The notes beneath the pieces were generated by a model that searched no databases, was not told where the DNA came from, and worked only from the letters and a program-made list of their open reading frames with translations. DNA of 64,000 nt from Bradyrhizobium sp. ORS 285 (GTDB lineage: Bacteria > Pseudomonadota > Alphaproteobacteria > Rhizobiales > Xanthobacteraceae): positions 1,860,001 to 1,924,000 of the forward strand of contig NZ_LT859959.1 of assembly GCF_900176205.1 (NCBI RefSeq), in the 5' to 3' direction. Both the position numbers and the translations under genes were made by a program. Shown in pieces: positions 62,820 to 64,000 of the stretch; position 1 is the first letter of the stretch; each line of letters starts with the position of its first letter.

Positions 62820-63518
62820 TTACTTCGCCGTCGGCCCGATGCTCACCTTCAGCGTGCCGACGCCGTCGACGCCGCATTCAATCTTGTCGCCGGCGACGAC
62901 CGCCGCGACGCCGGCCGGGGTGCCGGTCATGATGATGTCGCCGGCGGCGAGCTCGACCTGTTGGGAGAGCTTCCAGATGATCTCCGGCACGTTCCAGATC
63001 AGCTCGGAGAGGTCGCCGGTCTGGCGCTCGGTGCCGTTGACCGATAGCCAGATCTTGCCCTTCGACGGGTGGCCGATCTTGGCCGCGGGCACCACGGCCG
63101 AGCAGGGCGCGGAGTGATCGAAGGATTTGCCGACCTCCCAGGGGCGCTGCATCTTGCGCGAGGCGAGCTGCAGGTCGCGGCGGGTGAGGTCGATGCCGAC
63201 GGCGTAGCCGTAGACATGGTCGAGCGCCTTGTCGGTCGGAATGTTGAGGCCGCCGCTCTTGAGCGCGACCACCAGCTCGACCTCGTGATGCATGTCCTGG
63301 GTCAGCGGCGGGTAGGGGATCACGGCGCCCTCGGGCGCCAGCATGTCGGCGTGCTTCGCAAAGAAGAACGGCGGGTCGCGCTCGTCATTGCCCATCTCGC
63401 GGATGTGCTCGAGATAGTTGCGGCCGACGCACCAGATGCGGCGGACCGGGAAGACACCGGCTTCGCCCTGGACGGGAAGCGAAGGCTGCGGGAAGGCCGG
63501 GATGACGGTGGAGCTCAT
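62820..63518 (-). CDS. Fumarylacetoacetate hydrolase family protein
   Basis: 232 residues. IWCVGRNYLEHIREMGND near the N-terminus and FFFAKHADMLAPEG, then MHHEVELVVAL (metal-binding Glu residues), GYAVGIDLTRRDLQ with the Asp ligand, WEVGKSFDHSAP and IIMTGTPAGV are the family motifs. The short single-domain form matches fumarylpyruvate or acylpyruvate hydrolases of the gentisate type. No ring-cleavage genes adjoin, so the substrate is unproven. Confidence 0.92.
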   Translation of the reverse strand: MSSTVIPAFPQPSLPVQGEAGVFPVRRIWCVGRNYLEHIREMGNDERDPPFFFAKHADMLAPEGAVIPYPPLTQDMHHEVELVVALKSGGLNIPTDKALDHVYGYAVGIDLTRRDLQLASRKMQRPWEVGKSFDHSAPCSAVVPAAKIGHPSKGKIWLSVNGTERQTGDLSELIWNVPEIIWKLSQQVELAAGDIIMTGTPAGVAAVVAGDKIECGVDGVGTLKVSIGPTAK

Positions 63519-63562
63519 GAAAGGTCTCGATGCGGTGAGATGATCGGATCAGGACGTCGCGG

Positions 63563-64000
<438 letters not shown>

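Overview
The window looks like chromosome of a high-GC alphaproteobacterium, most likely Bradyrhizobium or a close relative. I infer this from the codon use, the family makeup (Liv-type ABC clusters with built-in CoA ligases, TTT/Bug uptake, Cpa/Tad pilus, metK next to ahcY) and many palindromic intergenic repeats of types I associate with Bradyrhizobium. No rRNA, tRNA or CRISPR array was seen.

Layout. 1-3684: end of an enoyl-CoA hydratase gene, then a tripartite tricarboxylate-type transporter (binding protein, small and large membrane subunits). 3888-8655: a very large glycine-rich autotransporter on the minus strand, a non-coding stretch with two terminators and a possible small RNA, and a 53-residue small protein. 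8823-19031: a minus-strand catabolic block in which a Liv-type ABC transporter is interleaved with a long-chain-type acyl-CoA ligase, a PaaK-like ligase and a CoA transferase. This looks like a system that imports a carboxylic acid and activates it with CoA. A Crp/Fnr regulator is divergent from it. 20084-23367: fucose synthase, a HemD-like protein, purU and a small lipoprotein. 23695-28383: a second, complete Liv-type ABC operon. 28738-31836: a core MetE-like methyltransferase, an acyltransferase and an SGNH hydrolase. 31893-35366: a DUF2147 protein and two neighbouring secreted TPR proteases, one caspase-like and one retropepsin-like. 35520-39763: an HTH/methyltransferase-like gene, metK and ahcY, the core of the SAM cycle.

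40147-47808 is a mixed stretch: M15-like peptidase, cytochrome b561, PepSY protein, P-loop kinase, LprI-like protein, AlaX editing protein, membrane protein and Baeyer-Villiger monooxygenase. 47911-48481 is a tandem 285-bp duplication of a palindromic repeat block. 48466-50943 holds divergent mobR and mobA (3-hydroxybenzoate 4-hydroxylase and its MarR repressor) with a clear shared operator. 51043-58011 is a partial Tad/Cpa pilus locus (tadD, cpaE, cpaD, cpaC, cpaB) bracketed by two PilZ genes. 58428-59750 has a 51-residue small protein and an LpxO-like hydroxylase.

59949-61744 stands out. It is an AT-rich two-gene islet encoding an OLD/DUF3696-like ATPase overlapping a PIN-type nuclease. It is followed by about 1 kb of structured, repeat-rich non-coding DNA. 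This is the best candidate for an undescribed, possibly defensive, system. The window ends with a fumarylacetoacetate-hydrolase-family gene and the C-terminal end of an ABC exporter.

Gene starts were moved from the longest reading frame where a ribosome binding site, signal peptide or promoter supported it. These choices are stated per gene.
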